DNA from: Pseudofabraea citricarpa
Lineage: Eukaryota > Ascomycota > Leotiomycetes > Helotiales > Dermateaceae
Length of the DNA stretch: 64,000 bases
Assembly (NCBI GenBank): GCA_029641185.1
Contig: JAPWGK010000005.1
Location: 372,001-436,000 of the forward strand
Reading direction: 5' to 3'
Position numbers and translations under genes: made by a program. The notes under the pieces are model-generated. The model worked only from the letters and a program-made list of their open reading frames with translations. It searched no databases and was not told where the DNA came from. This document shows, piece by piece, positions 23,787 to 35,370 of the stretch. Position 1 is the stretch's first letter. Each line of letters starts with the position of its first letter.

Positions 23787-24984
23787 TTACTCAATCTTAA
23801 TAGCGAGCTTTCCGAAATGCTTTTGATCCCACATGTATTGGTAGGCCCTGATACGTTGTTAGCGACGTTTGGTCCACGTGACATTGTGTGACTTACTCCT
23901 TGGTCTCTTCAAGAGTGAAAACCTTCTTGTCGACAACAGGCTTGATCTTGTTGACCTCGATGGCACGGTTCTAAATGGATCAGTAAGAGTCAAACTCAAA
24001 ACAATATCACCACTTACCATATCTTCGAACTGAGTTCTGCTTCCAACGAAGACACCTCTGACGGTGCAGATGTTGCTCAAAGCCTCCAAGAAACTTGGTT
24101 GCTCCTTTGCGTTGCCACCAAGGAACCCAATGATGGAAATGATTCCATCAAACTTGATTGCCTTCAATGACTGTGCCATGGTAGTTGCTCCACCGACCTC
24201 AAGAACGTGGTGGACACCTTCTCCCTTAGGAGTCAAGGCACGAGCTTTCTCGCCCCAGTTTGGCTCATCCTTGTAGTTGATAACATGGTCGGCACCAAGC
24301 TTCTTCAAGATCTCTGCCTTGGCGGCTGAGCTAGTCGTAGAGATAACAGTTGCTCCAGCAGCCTTGGCGAACTGCAAAGCGAAAATACTAACTCCTCCAG
24401 TTCCCTGAGTGAGAACAACTTCTCCAGGAGCAAGAGGTCTTAAACCATAGAGAGAGTTCCAGGCGGTAACAGCAGCACAAGAAAGAGTTGAGGCCTCAAG
24501 GTATGACAGACTCGAAGGCATGTCAACCAAGCCTTGCTCGTTAAAGATTCCGAATTGACGTAGTACACCATCGACAACACCTCCTACACCGCTTCCAACA
24601 GTTGCAGGAGTGTGAAGACCACCGTAGTAAGCCTGGTTGAAAAGAGTGACGACCTTGGCTCCTGGTTGAAATCTCGTGACTTTTGATCCAACAGCGACGA
24701 CCTCTCCGGCTCCGTCGGAAGCTGGTACAACACCATCGTTTTGAGGGAAAGGATACATGCCCTGAAACTTTGATTAATTAGGTTTCTAAATGTGTGGCCA
24801 GTTTGCTCACCTTGGTAATAACAAGATCACGATAATTCAAAGAGGCTGCGTGGAACTTCACAAGAACTTCATTTGCAGTGAGCTCCGGAATGGGAGTATC
24901 TTTGCTAAACTTCAAGCTGTCGAAGCCATTCTGGCCCTGGACAGTCCAGGCCTTGGTGGTTTTGGGAATTGATGCAGAAGACAT
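23787..24984 (-). CDS. Medium-chain dehydrogenase/reductase (zinc-type ADH-like family)
   Basis: Four exons, 24984-24811, 24761-24018, 23970-23897 and 23847-23787, give 350 residues. Introns are about 47-50 nt with GTGAGC or GTAAGT donors. The GroES-like N-terminal half (LNYRDLVITKGMYPFPQNDG) is followed by a Rossmann nucleotide-binding fold. The coenzyme site is visible at about residues 170-205 (EVVLTQGTGGVSIFALQFAK), then LGADHVINYKDEPNW. The catalytic zinc ligands of classical alcohol dehydrogenases are not apparent (no Cys before the YRD motif, no GHE motif), and there is no four-cysteine structural zinc lobe. Despite the family name it is probably a zinc-independent NAD(P)H-dependent oxidoreductase of the quinone-oxidoreductase type. 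The substrate is unknown. The start is fixed by MSSASIPKTTKAW. Confidence 0.9.
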
Positions 24985-25029
24985 GATTTTGGAAGTTGTG
25001 TGAATAGTATGAAGAGTGGGTTGGAACAC

Positions 25030-28000
25030 GAAGATGGGATGTCACGAAAGAGAAAATTCGAACTTGATAAGTGAATGATATACAAGCCTCAGGTCAACAC
25101 AAACTATGATGAAACCTTTTCTTTTAGCTCAGATCGGAGATATCGTGACAGCAGCTTTTCCAATTTTCAGGCCATGGACGGAATTCTCTGCGCTGAGCCA
25201 CTTATATTACCAAAATCTGCTGAATAATCGCCCTTCGCAGTGGGCCAGATAGTTGTGAATAGAAGAGTGTGGCATGTTCTCCTCGCATTACCCTCGGCAG
25301 ATCTGTGCCTCTGACAATGAATGACGTTAGCAAATCGTCTCGAAATCTTGTATCCCGCTTCGCCTTGCCCGGCGTCGGCAGTGACGTTGTGGGGTTTTGA
25401 TGGGATATAAGTGGGGTTTTCCTCTGTTTGAGCTTGGCATTGGCTCTGGAACTCATTCATTGTCTAGAAAAGGAAATATTTGGTTCTGGATCCTGAAAAT
25501 TTCGAAGATTTTGACGAAGGCAGAGAGTGCTTATCGAGAGAAAGTAAGAGAAGAGAAAGAAAGCGACGTCGACACGCTTATCGTTCACGACTCATGCACA
25601 GCAGTCAAGATCCGAGCCAATGGATTGAAACGAGCAAAACCGGAACTCTGCCAACACATCAGCGACGTGCACGATTAATAAACAGGACAAAATTGCCCAT
25701 CTCATTTACCAAGGTTGATTGCTGTCCTCGATGCATCATGTACCGCAGCCCGACAACTCGTGATAGTTGACATCACGTGATTCTGGTCCGGAACGTGACT
25801 CGGTATATTAGTGGCTTATATCACTCTGGCGCGAAATGAGCTACACGCTTCAAGTATCATATACGAACAATGAGGCTTGGACAAAGGGCCGAATAATAGT
25901 TGGTTATATACCAACATGTGTTGGCGATGAAGAGGTCCCGGCGATGAGGGTTCCCTGATACCACAGTCGTGCCTCCGAGGTACACCGACGTGATTCCATG
26001 ATACGGCCGCTCTTCCCCAGGAGGAAGCAAACCGATGATCTAGTTCTTGCAACTTTCTTGCTCCAAGCGAGGACAGCAAGTTAGCTCCCGAGGACTTAAG
26101 TCGTCATGCAAGCCATCAGAAATGTGACGGTTAGGCACATGAATCACGTGAGAATACCTCGAGCGTCTGGCTGGTCCATGGTCCATGGTTCCTCCCGTCC
26201 TCCCAACCCGGCATCGAATTTCCTTCCGAGAACAGCTCCGTGAAATCCCATTCCCTGCTGGGTTGGAAAACAAGTCAATCCGCAATCCAGTTTCCTTCAT
26301 GAACGGTAACCTAAAAAGCCATGGTCATGATCAGAAATTGATCAGCTGGTGGCGAGATTGCTCATTCAATATCAAACAGATGAACCCTCATGGACGGGCT
26401 GTCGGTCCAACACGCCGTGTCAGATTATTATTCAAAGTTCTGTGTTCTTTGGTAACTGAACAAAGTCGCAAATTCAGGGACCATAGTACTGATTTTAAGC
26501 CTGCAATAATACACAGCACTATGCGGCGAGTCAATCTACAACTCTAAAATTTCAGGGGATCTCTGTATCAAGTTGATCCTGGGACAACCCCGGCGTTTCT
26601 CAAAGTCTCGTTCTCGAAAGACGGGGGAGAGCGGCTACCATGATACTCGGCCCATATTATGGCGTCCTTGCGATGATGGTGCATCTTGGTGACCAGATGA
26701 GTGCCGGACGTGCATGCCTCCTCAAGTGGACGATGGAGAAATAATGCCACCTCGGTGCCGTCACAGTCGTCATGGTGTGTGTGGTGTGCTTCAGCCTTCG
26801 TCAATGTCAATAGGTTCTGCTGTCAGTCCTTGGCAAGTCCGAGATCGAGGATGCTGCTGACATGTTGATCGCAAAGCCTACTTACAAGAGACACCGGGGG
26901 AGGCCAGCCGCACCACATGGAAACATTCTCGACGGTACAGACGCGCTCGGGAATGGTTCTTGACTATAATCTGTCCGCACGGGGTTGAGCTAAAGTCGGT
27001 AGGTAGTTACTGTACAGCAGTGGCTAGGTAGAGAACTAAGGACTTAGCTCTCGAAAGGGCCATGAAAGCTTTGGTGTGATCTTCTCATCCGTCCCTGGCA
27101 AGGATCTCTCCAGACTACTCCGCATTTCTCTGAACCTGCATCTCGCAAGTGGGTAGGCGATACTTGGTAGGCGCCATTCATCTCCAGCTTCATGCCCCGT
27201 GCCTCGTGCCTCGGGAGCTGCACCGTTCTTCTGACATCTCAACAGTCGGGAGCGAATACCGTAGCGACAAAGCACGGTGCGACCTCGCTTCCCTGAACAT
27301 TACTGTATTGTGTTGCATATGCCGGCTTGACGTGAAGCTGAGAGGCAAGTCGCGATGCGAGCATGACTTTCGGTACCAAGTTATCACGATTCTCAGTCAG
27401 GCCCGACCGACACCAGGCGCGCGCTGAGAAAATCACGCTGTCATTTCGCATATGGAGCGGGCGGGCAAGCAGCAGCGGGGATTGCGCTGCGGTGTGTGTA
27501 CTGATGTGGAAGATCGGACCGACCGTTGGATCTGTGGCGGGGGAGCTGACTAGTCGACCAGTGATCACGGCCGTCCCTCTCGTCTGTCTCTTTTCGTCCA
27601 GCACCTTACCATCGCCAGACCACCTTCCCGACCAAATCTAACCCTCTTGGCGCCTCACCACGGCTGCCCCCAGCTTCCCTGCCTTACGCTCGTTGTTAAG
27701 GGCAGATGTTCATGGGCTGGATGCGTTATTGGACACGCGAAACCGCCATCCAGCATACGGTACAGTACAGTAGGGCCATCTGCCTCGGACAAGAGGAGCA
27801 GGACAGGAACAGCGGCGGAGGGGAGCAGATCCTTTTATGCCCTCGGCCACTAACAAGTCGACCCCTCCAGCGCGGCGCCACATCATTGGAGCGAATATAC
27901 AAACGTTACCCGTCGAAGTCCATGTGGAGGGCGAGTGGCTGGACGTTGATTAAGGTACGGAGACGGAGGGTGCTATTGGCTGGTGGCCGCCTGGCTCTGC

Positions 28001-28999
28001 CACGCCGTGGTTCAAGCTTCGAGGGGTGCTGCTGTTGCTGATGTTCTGGTGTCGGCCGCCAAGCTGATAGCATCGATTATCGCAGTGCCAACTTCCTATT
28101 CCCGCATAGGGCAGCAGTTGGAGACCAGGTGCCAGGCACGCAATACGCTGGAGCAGGGTGAGCAAGCAGGCAGTGAGCAGGCAAGCGGGCAGTGAGTGAG
28201 CAGTGCAGTGAGCATGGTGCCAATCCAGTGGTGGTGGTGGTGAGGTGAGGCGAGGTGAGGTGAGGTGAGTGAGGGTGAGGGTGAGGTTGGTAGAGAAATC
28301 AATACGGGCCATCGTTTGGGCCGTCGTGCGTATGTGTGTGATTATTGGTCCCAGTGGGAGCAGAGACAGGCAGAGACAGGCAGAGTCAAGAAGCATCATT
28401 CGAGAAGAACTGAGGAGAGAGAAAGTGGGCAGGGGGGACCTCCGTGCTGCTAGCACGTTTTCGGAAAAAGTACCACCGAGGAAGTTCTTGCGGAAGAGAT
28501 ATCGCCGTGTGATGATGCTCGACACACTCTCTCTCTCTCTCACACACACACTCTCACTCCCACAATCTCGCCCCCAGCATGCTGCCCAGACCCCATGTCC
28601 GGCCAATTGCTTACCACCTCTACCCGTCTACCCTGGCATCTCCACAATAATAAACTCCAGAGCATGTCCTCTTTTTCTCCATGCAAACCCCGCCATTTCC
28701 TATATTACTTGCCCTGTCATTGTGCGGCGCGCTCCTAGTGTCCTGGAAATCTCGTTGCGACCGTGTCCATCATTGCTTCAAGAGAAAGGGTCCAGCTGAT
28801 GTACACAACGAGACATCGCGGAGCCACATTCCGGACCCCCAATCGCCTACAACTAGATATATGTTCAAGCTGCAGCCCATCTGAACCTGGGGAAAGCTCT
28901 CAATAGCTTCTCCACAGTCTCGCCTCAGCTCCACCAGATCATCCCTTTTGCAGTCTGCGATCATCAGCTACCGATCTCCTCCAGAGATCAAACGCCAAA
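25030..28999. other. Long gene-free region upstream of xlnR
   Basis: Nearly 4 kb between the 5' end of the minus-strand dehydrogenase gene and the xlnR start codon. No open frame here has a recognisable domain; the longest (minus strand, 27950-28606) is repeat-driven. The right part contains GGTGA/GGGTGA runs (28228-28287) and CT/CA dinucleotide tracts (28530-28555). A 67-codon upstream open frame at 28681-28884 ends 115 bases before the xlnR ATG. This is the likely xlnR promoter and leader. Confidence 0.5.
28228..28287. repeat. GGTGA-type low-complexity repeat
   Basis: GTG triplets followed by imperfect GGTGA and GGGTGA units on the plus strand, in the probable upstream region of xlnR. Confidence 0.75.
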
Positions 29000-31900
29000 A
29001 TGCTTTCCAATCCTCTACATCGTTTCTCCACCTACAGCGCCTTGCCGTCGAACAGCATGATGTCGAACGGCCATGTTCAGTCAAACCACATGCATGGTGC
29101 TGGAATCGATTCTTTGACTCACGGTTCACAATATGCTCTGCACCAGCTTCAACAGCACGTTGGGGCCCACTCCCACCAGAACCCTCAAGTCAACAGAGGC
29201 AACAACAAGCAACGGCAGCATCCTTATGGAGCGGCAGGTGGCAACGGCAGATCCTCCAACAATACCTCGGGACCGATAAGAAGACGAATTAGTAGAGCTT
29301 GTGACCAATGCAATCAGCTCAGAACGAAGTGCGATGGACAGACCCCTTGTGCTCATTGTGTTGGTGAGTTCTCATCAGAATTTCAACGGTGTGGATGTGC
29401 AGATGGCAAAACTCGATTATGCTTTGGTAGACGAAGGGCTAGAAGGAGCGCAAGGCCTCCGACCAGAGTACAATCTTCCACCAGTCGCTCAAGAGTCTTG
29501 CTCATCTACCTGAGATGATTTCCTATATTTTCACAGATGCTTTCTTTCAAAGTCAGGAGACAAGTGCTTACGAAGTGTAGAATTTGGTCTGCAATGCGAA
29601 TACATTCGAGAACGGAAAAAGCGTGGCAAGGCTTCACGTAAAGACCTTGCACAACAAGCTGCTGCTGCTGCTGCCTCGGGTCAGAAGTCTCCCACCGGGC
29701 AATCTTCTGAGGGGCGATCACCATCCGAATCGCGAAACGAGAATAACTCCTCGTCAGCCTCGCTTACGAACGACAATGGCGAATTTCCAAGACCTTCATC
29801 CAGATCCTTGAGTCTAAACACATCGGGGATCGATGGCCAAAACCCTACCCTACGCAATTCTCGGGACGGGAGACTTCGAGCTGGTAGTCTTGACAGTTTA
29901 GAGATGCAGAATCAATCTCATATGGCGAGTCGACCCGAGGATGCAATTAACCGGGATCCAATCAACAGTCCATCGTCCCTGAGTATAAACGGATATTCAA
30001 ATATGCACGGATACAGACCTGTCTTAGATCCCCACCTGATGAATGGGAATGGGAACCATCCAAACTATAACGCAGGAACTAGTCATTTACCCGGATATCC
30101 AGATCTACAGTACATGCAACCTCAGAGTCCCCCCGCGTATCCGGGTAATACCCCAGGTGCCTTTCGCCTGGGAGAAAGCCCTTTACCAACCTTTTCCATG
30201 GGTCATGATTCCGCATCACCGAGCTGGATGGGATTACCATCCCCTTCAAACCAGTACCAGCACGTGCCTAGCCATAATTTCAATTCACCGCTTCGATACC
30301 CTGTTCTACAACCTCTTGTCCCTCATCTTGGCAATATCATACCACTCTCTTTGGCATGCGATCTTCTCGATTTGTACTTTGCGAGCTCTTCATCGGCGCT
30401 AATGCATCCAACATCACCTTATGTTCTTGGTTATGTCTTTAGAAAACAGTCAATACTTCACCCGACTAAGCCAAGGAGATGCACTCCAGCGTTGCTTGCT
30501 AGTATGTTATGGGTTGTTGCCCAGACTAGTGACGCACAGTTTCTAAATACCCCACCCTCCGCCAGGCCACGCATTTGTCAGAGATTGCTCGAGCTCACTG
30601 TTGGTCTTCTGAAGCCTCTCATTCATGGTCCTCCTGCAGGAGAGACATCTCCAAGTTTCCCAGCCACAGACATCAATGGCGTAGCCTTGGGCGGTCTCGG
30701 TGTAGCCATGTCTGGATCAATGAACACCGATAGTCTAGGTGGCGAGACCGGTGCTTTTGGTGCTTCAGGTGCACTTGACGATGTAGTCACATATATCCAC
30801 CTTGCTACAGTCGTTTCAGCCAGTGAGTACAAAGGTGCAAGTCTTCGATGGTGGAATGCTGCTTGGACACTGGCTCGGGAGTTAAAACTTGGTCGTGAAC
30901 TACCCCATGTTCCATCCATGGCAACACAGCACGACAATGACGGCAATGATATTGACGCGGATGGCGAAGCAGACGAAGATGCTGCACCTACGCCCGGATC
31001 AATCACTGAGGAGGAGCGAGAAGAACGGAGAAGGATATGGTGGTTGGTCTATACGGTGGATCGGCATCTTGCTCTTTGTTATAACAGACCACTCTTCCTG
31101 TTAGACATTGAGTGTGATGGCCTTCTCCAGCCAATGGACGACACGTTATGGCAGGCTGGAGAGTTCTACACCGGTGATTCAAGCATTCATATTACTTCCC
31201 CGAGTGGTACGCCCCGCCTGAGAACACGAGGTCCTAATTTTTTGGTTACTGGACATAGTATTTTCGGATATTTCCTACCCCTCATGACGATTCTTGGCGA
31301 GATCGTAGATCTTTACCATGCCAAAAATCATCCTCGATTCGGTATCGGCTTTAGATCATCACAAGAATGGGATGAGCATGCGAACGAAATTGCTCGCCAA
31401 CTCGAAGCTTACGGAACCAGTCTCAAAGATTTCGAATCTCGTCATATAGGTATTCCAAACGAATCATCGCCTGAACAAACCATGGATGGTTTACAAGCCA
31501 CTCCAAACGCACTTGATCATAATGATATTGGTACACCTTCTGTGCATTCCGTCCATTCTGTCCATACCTCATCTACAGCTCGTATACAAGCAGAATCCGA
31601 TATTCAAACTCGAATAGTAGTCGCATATGGCACACATGTTATGCATGTTCTTCATATTCTTCTGGCAGGGAAGTGGGACCCGATTTCTCTTCTCGACGAC
31701 AATGATCTGTGGATCTCTTCACAAAGTTTTATTGATGCCACAGGTCATGCCGTTAGTGCTGCTGAAGCTATCGACAGTATTCTTGAATATGATCCAGGAC
31801 TCGAATTTATGCCTTTCTTCTTCGGGGTTTATTTGCTACAAGGAAGCTTCTTATTATTGCTCATTGCAGACAAGCTTCAAGTAAGTTTTCGTTGAGAATT

Positions 31901-32207
31901 ATAGTGACTCTACTTACAGATTACAGGTCGAGGCATCACCGAGTGTGGTTAAGGCGTGTGAGTCAATTGTGCGAGCACACGAGGCTTGTGTCGTGACTCT
32001 CAACACGGAATATCAGGTACGTTTATTTGAGGATGTAGAGAATATTGTCTAACATATTTCTAGAGGAATTTCCGCAAAGTCATGCGATCAGCACTTGCTC
32101 AAGTTAGAGGCCGTGTGCCAGAAGATTTCGCAGAGCAGCAGATGAAGCGGAGGGAGGTTTTGGCGTTATATCGATGGACTGGAGATGGGACAGGGCTAGC
32201 ACTATGA
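29000..32207 (+). CDS. xlnR: XlnR/XYR1 xylanase-cellulase transcription activator
   Basis: Exons 29000-29363, 29581-31880, 31927-32016 and 32064-32207 give 965 residues, the usual size. The Zn2Cys6 DNA-binding domain has all six cysteines at 101, 104, 111, 117, 120 and 127 ([18 protein letters not shown], then [13 protein letters not shown]), followed by the basic linker [13 protein letters not shown]. The fungal-specific transcription factor middle domain follows ([52 protein letters not shown]). The C-terminus ends [16 protein letters not shown] and [12 protein letters not shown]. All are hallmarks of XlnR/XYR1/XLR-1, the nuclear activator of xylanase, cellulase and pentose genes through GGCTAA-type sites. 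The start [10 protein letters not shown] matches the Trichoderma XYR1 start as I remember it. The first intron interrupts the zinc cluster in phase 1 and is 217 nt; the others are 46 and 47 nt. Upstream is almost 4 kb of gene-free DNA. Confidence 0.97.
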
Positions 32208-32460
32208 ACAAAACATTAGGAGTTTGGGAGCCGGGGTGGAAAATTTGGATTTTGTATATAGTTGAATATCAGAGATACCATTTTAGGAAGTGCAATAATA
32301 TTATGCAGCAATTAATTAATTACCTACCTTGGTAAATCATATTAACAAAAAAAGAGGAGAATTTTTTACTTTCGCTTCGTGTAACTAACCTTCTAAGCGA
32401 CACAAGAAAATAAGGTGAAGCGAAATGGCAATATATCGCAAATGCAAAGAGCAAAAAAGC
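32208..32460. other. 3' flank of xlnR
   Basis: AT-rich DNA with no gene, shared by the xlnR 3' end and the tRNA 3' flank. Confidence 0.4.
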
Positions 32461-32465
32461 AAAAA
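32461..32465 (-). terminator. Pol III T-run terminator of the tRNA
   Basis: Read on the minus strand, TTTTT begins 10 bases after the tRNA 3' end and a second run of six T (32458-32453) follows, as expected for RNA polymerase III termination. Confidence 0.7.
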
Positions 32466-32474
32466 GGAAGAAAC

Positions 32475-32610
32475 TGCCCACTCTCGGAATCGAACCGAGG
32501 ATCTTGTCATAACCGTATTGATACGCTGAATTGCATGTTAGTAATTGCTTATTGGGGGTGCTTTGTGAGCAAACTTACAGTGACACGCAGTACCACTATG
32601 CCAAGCGGGC
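32475..32610 (-). tRNA. tRNA with anticodon GTA (Tyr), 64-nt intron
   Basis: A complete cloverleaf folds on the minus strand. The acceptor stem is GCCCGCT (32610-32604) with AGTGGGC (32482-32476) and discriminator A at 32475. The D arm contains AGTGGTA. The anticodon stem TGTCA (32585-32581) pairs with TGACA (32509-32505). The T arm is CTCGG-TTCGATT-CCGAG. The anticodon loop reads CTGTAA before and A after an intron at 32574-32511, the standard 37/38 position, and a TAC near the intron 3' end can pair with the anticodon. The mature length is 72 nt. The anticodon GTA means tyrosine, and Tyr tRNAs in eukaryotes carry introns. Odd points are the 64-nt intron and a G1-C72 end pair, where eukaryotic tRNA-Tyr normally has C1-G72, so identity is less sure than the fold. 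Confidence 0.8.
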
Positions 32611-33900
32611 TGAACAGTTCTGATTTCAGACTGTTTGTTGACGCTTTTCGCGCTATGAGAACATATAAAATAGACAGCCATGGTTCTCCGACCAAGGAAG
32701 CCTTTTTTTTTTTCACTTCTGGAACTATCCAGTGCATAAAGCTGCAGAAAATCTTCTTTTTCTTATTACTAGCCCTGAATGAGCAATCCAGAATATTTAG
32801 ATGCGAAAGAAACCCGATTGGTTGAATGAACATAATTCGCCAACTCTGACTGAAGATGAAATCAGGGTAAGAGAAAGACGGCAAAGAGAAATCCAATAAA
32901 GTCTTGATATATTAAAACCACAGGTCGACAGGGTCAGCTGGATTTTGGGCTTGTCTTCCTCCTACTCGATTAAGATTAGCCAAGTTGTCGCTGTCGCTAC
33001 ACCGGCTAGAGTTGATATTACACGGACCAAAACTCTGCACAATGAACTGGAGAGAAATAAACGTATTGAACCACAATATTTCTACTCTCCTCTAACCTAG
33101 CAGCGATATAATATAGAATGTCTTTTGCCCGTGACTGTGATTGCGCCTACAACCAAGCTCTAGAAAAAGAAAGCCACGGATACCAATATCGTTCGATACA
33201 AGTCCATCTCGTCTCAACTCTTGAATCCTCAATGTAAGATCCCGCGCCACCTTTTCAACGACAATATACCATTGTTAACTTGTGGAAGAGATCATCGAGC
33301 ACAGATGATGAATGCTATAGGGGAGAATCATGGGTCTTAGCCTGTACCTGTGGTATCAAAATTAAATGTGGGATAGAATACTCGAATACGAGGGAAAGTA
33401 AGACACACATAATATATCAAGAGAAGGGGATAAGTGGTTCGCAAACGCTTTGAGATGGAGAGTAGTGCGTTTCGGAAAAGAAGATAGAGAGAAAGAGTCC
33501 TGTGTAGATGGTATGTGACTGATCTATTTTACACTCAACTCAACGCATTTACGATATTTAGGTCATTTGGCTGTTGTTCCGCATACAAGTTCCACAAGCC
33601 CGCCCTTTCATACCCAGAACAAGACACAATCATTCCAGGAAATCAGATGGACATCAAAAGCAAGGTCAGAGGAACTCAAAGTAAAACCAATAGCCAACGT
33701 GAATTCATCATACTATTTAATATATTTACAATACATATTTGGTTGTCATCGTTCATCAACGAGGTGATTGATTACCTCCACTAGATCCTCAGAATTCAAC
33801 AGAAACAAAAAAACCACCATCTTCTTCCTTTCTCCGTCTCTTTCCAGTTAAGGAAAGGGCCAAGTCGCAGCACAGATCTCAATCGAGTCGAGCGAGCCAT
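32611..33900. other. Intergenic DNA between tRNA and secreted-protein gene
   Basis: No supported gene. It holds the upstream side of the tRNA and the 3' flank of the gene ending at 33901. A plus-strand frame at 33515-33784 has no recognisable features. Confidence 0.4.
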
Positions 33901-35145
33901 TTAGGTGTGGCCGACAAGACCGGTCTGAGGAGCGTTGTCGGGGTTGGTGTTGGCACCAGCGAATCCCAATGCGGTGTTCCACGCATCAGCAGTAGTAGCA
34001 TCGCGCGTTCCAAGAGCAGAAATATCAGCTGCGGCCTTGACTGCTGCGTCCTTTGCTGCTTGGTTGGCACCACAGACGTTGGTAAGTTGATCCTTGATTC
34101 TGTTGGTGATGATGTTTGGGTTAAGAGCCTCTTGTTGTCCCTTGTTAACGGTAGGGTCAATGGCTTGGAAAGTGCTCTCAGTTTCCTTGCGGCCATTAAG
34201 TCCGGCTTCAAACTTGATGGTTGGTACACAAGTTCCGAAGTCGAGTCCGGCAATGCTGGATGCAACAAATCCCTCGAAGGTACCGGTGACTGGATCAGAG
34301 ACAGCTCCAACTCCACTGCCAACGGTAGCGGCTCCAGTTGCTGATGAAGCAGCTTCGCTGGTGGCAGCTGGAACTTCAGTTGCAACTGAGTCGCTGGCCA
34401 CGGCCGATGCGGCTCCTCGGGTAACAGTAACCATGGTAGTAGATACAACACAAGCATCATTGTTGGCCGCATCAGTTGCAACTGCGGCTTGGGAAGTTGC
34501 TGCTGGTGCTTCAGAAACGACAGCACTGCTTGCTGCCGATCCAGTATCAGCTCCAGTTCCTGCTCCAGCGGCCGGGGCTGCTCCAGCAGTTCCATCAGCA
34601 GCCTTGGTGGTGAAGTTGCTGAAACCTTGAGCAGCCATGACATCGGCAACACTCAGGCCATCAGCTGGGAAGGGAGTTGTCAAGGAAGCCGCAGCGTTTG
34701 CGTTCTCAAGATCAGATCCAGTAACAGCGGGATCGATGAGAGGAACAACACCACGGAGGAGAGGGTTGGTTGGGAGAGTAGGATCGTTGCAAATGGATGG
34801 GACACTGGCAGTGAAAGGGTTGAAGTTTTGCTCAGCTCCAACCAATCCACGGGCAGCGGCAACGGCATCGGCTCCTTCTCCAAGCTCGGCGAGGATCTTG
34901 TCACCGGTCTTGAGCTCTGTGAAAAGTTAGATGTGGACCATTTGTTCGGGTTCGAAAGACTTACTGTTGCAAGGGTTGGCAGCACCAAGGAGATCGCTGA
35001 TGGCACCACCTGCAATAGTTGCAGCTACACCAGCTCCACCTCCGGAAGTAACAGCAGAGATGGCGGCGATAGGGGTCTGTTCTTGACCGAAACGGGCCTC
35101 AGCAACAGCCACCAGAATGGCGATAAGAGTAGCCTTGGAGTACAT
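33901..35145 (-). CDS. Secreted Ala/Thr/Ser-rich protein of unknown function
   Basis: Two exons, 35145-34965 and 34916-33901, separated by a 48-nt intron give 398 residues. A signal peptide is clear (MYSKATLIAILVAVAEA, cleavage before RFGQEQ). The N-terminal domain (about residues 18-180) has conserved-looking phrases such as RFGQEQTPIAAISAV, ANPCN, VGAEQNFNPFT, SICNDPTLP and GVVPLIDPAVTGSD. A low-complexity Ala/Val/Thr/Ser/Gly segment follows, then a second ordered part ending QTGLVGHT. I recognise a family of secreted fungal proteins that some database entries wrongly label ribosomal protein S17 (from memory, unverified). No enzyme motif or GPI signal is seen. It probably acts in the wall or outside the cell. 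A TATA-like site lies about 220 bases upstream. Confidence 0.85.
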
Positions 35146-35362
35146 GATGAATAAAGTGGATTGGAATGATCAAGAGTATTCAGATAAAAAGACGGAGGGG
35201 TACTGGAGTAAGGATTGGTAAAAGTTGGACCGGCCGAGATGCAATAATGTTTAATGAAAGTATAATGAACAAGTTCACAGAACCGGAAACGAATGTGTAA
35301 AGAGGCGAAGAGAAGGTGAAGATGGGATGGAGAAGAAAAAGTTGGGGTGGCAGCCAAAGATG

Positions 35363-35370
35363 TTTATATA
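35363..35370 (-). promoter_or_regulatory. TATA-like box of the secreted-protein gene
   Basis: The minus strand reads TATATAAA here, about 220 bases upstream of the ATG at 35145. It suits a highly expressed gene with a leader of roughly 180 nt. Positional inference only. Confidence 0.4.

Noticed and set aside
27950..28606. Minus-strand open frame of 218 codons
   Set aside because: Driven by the GGTGA and CT/CA repeats; Leu/Thr/His-rich low-complexity translation.
34094..35154. Plus-strand frames opposite the secreted-protein gene
   Set aside because: Shadows of the real minus-strand gene, which has a signal peptide and a clean intron.
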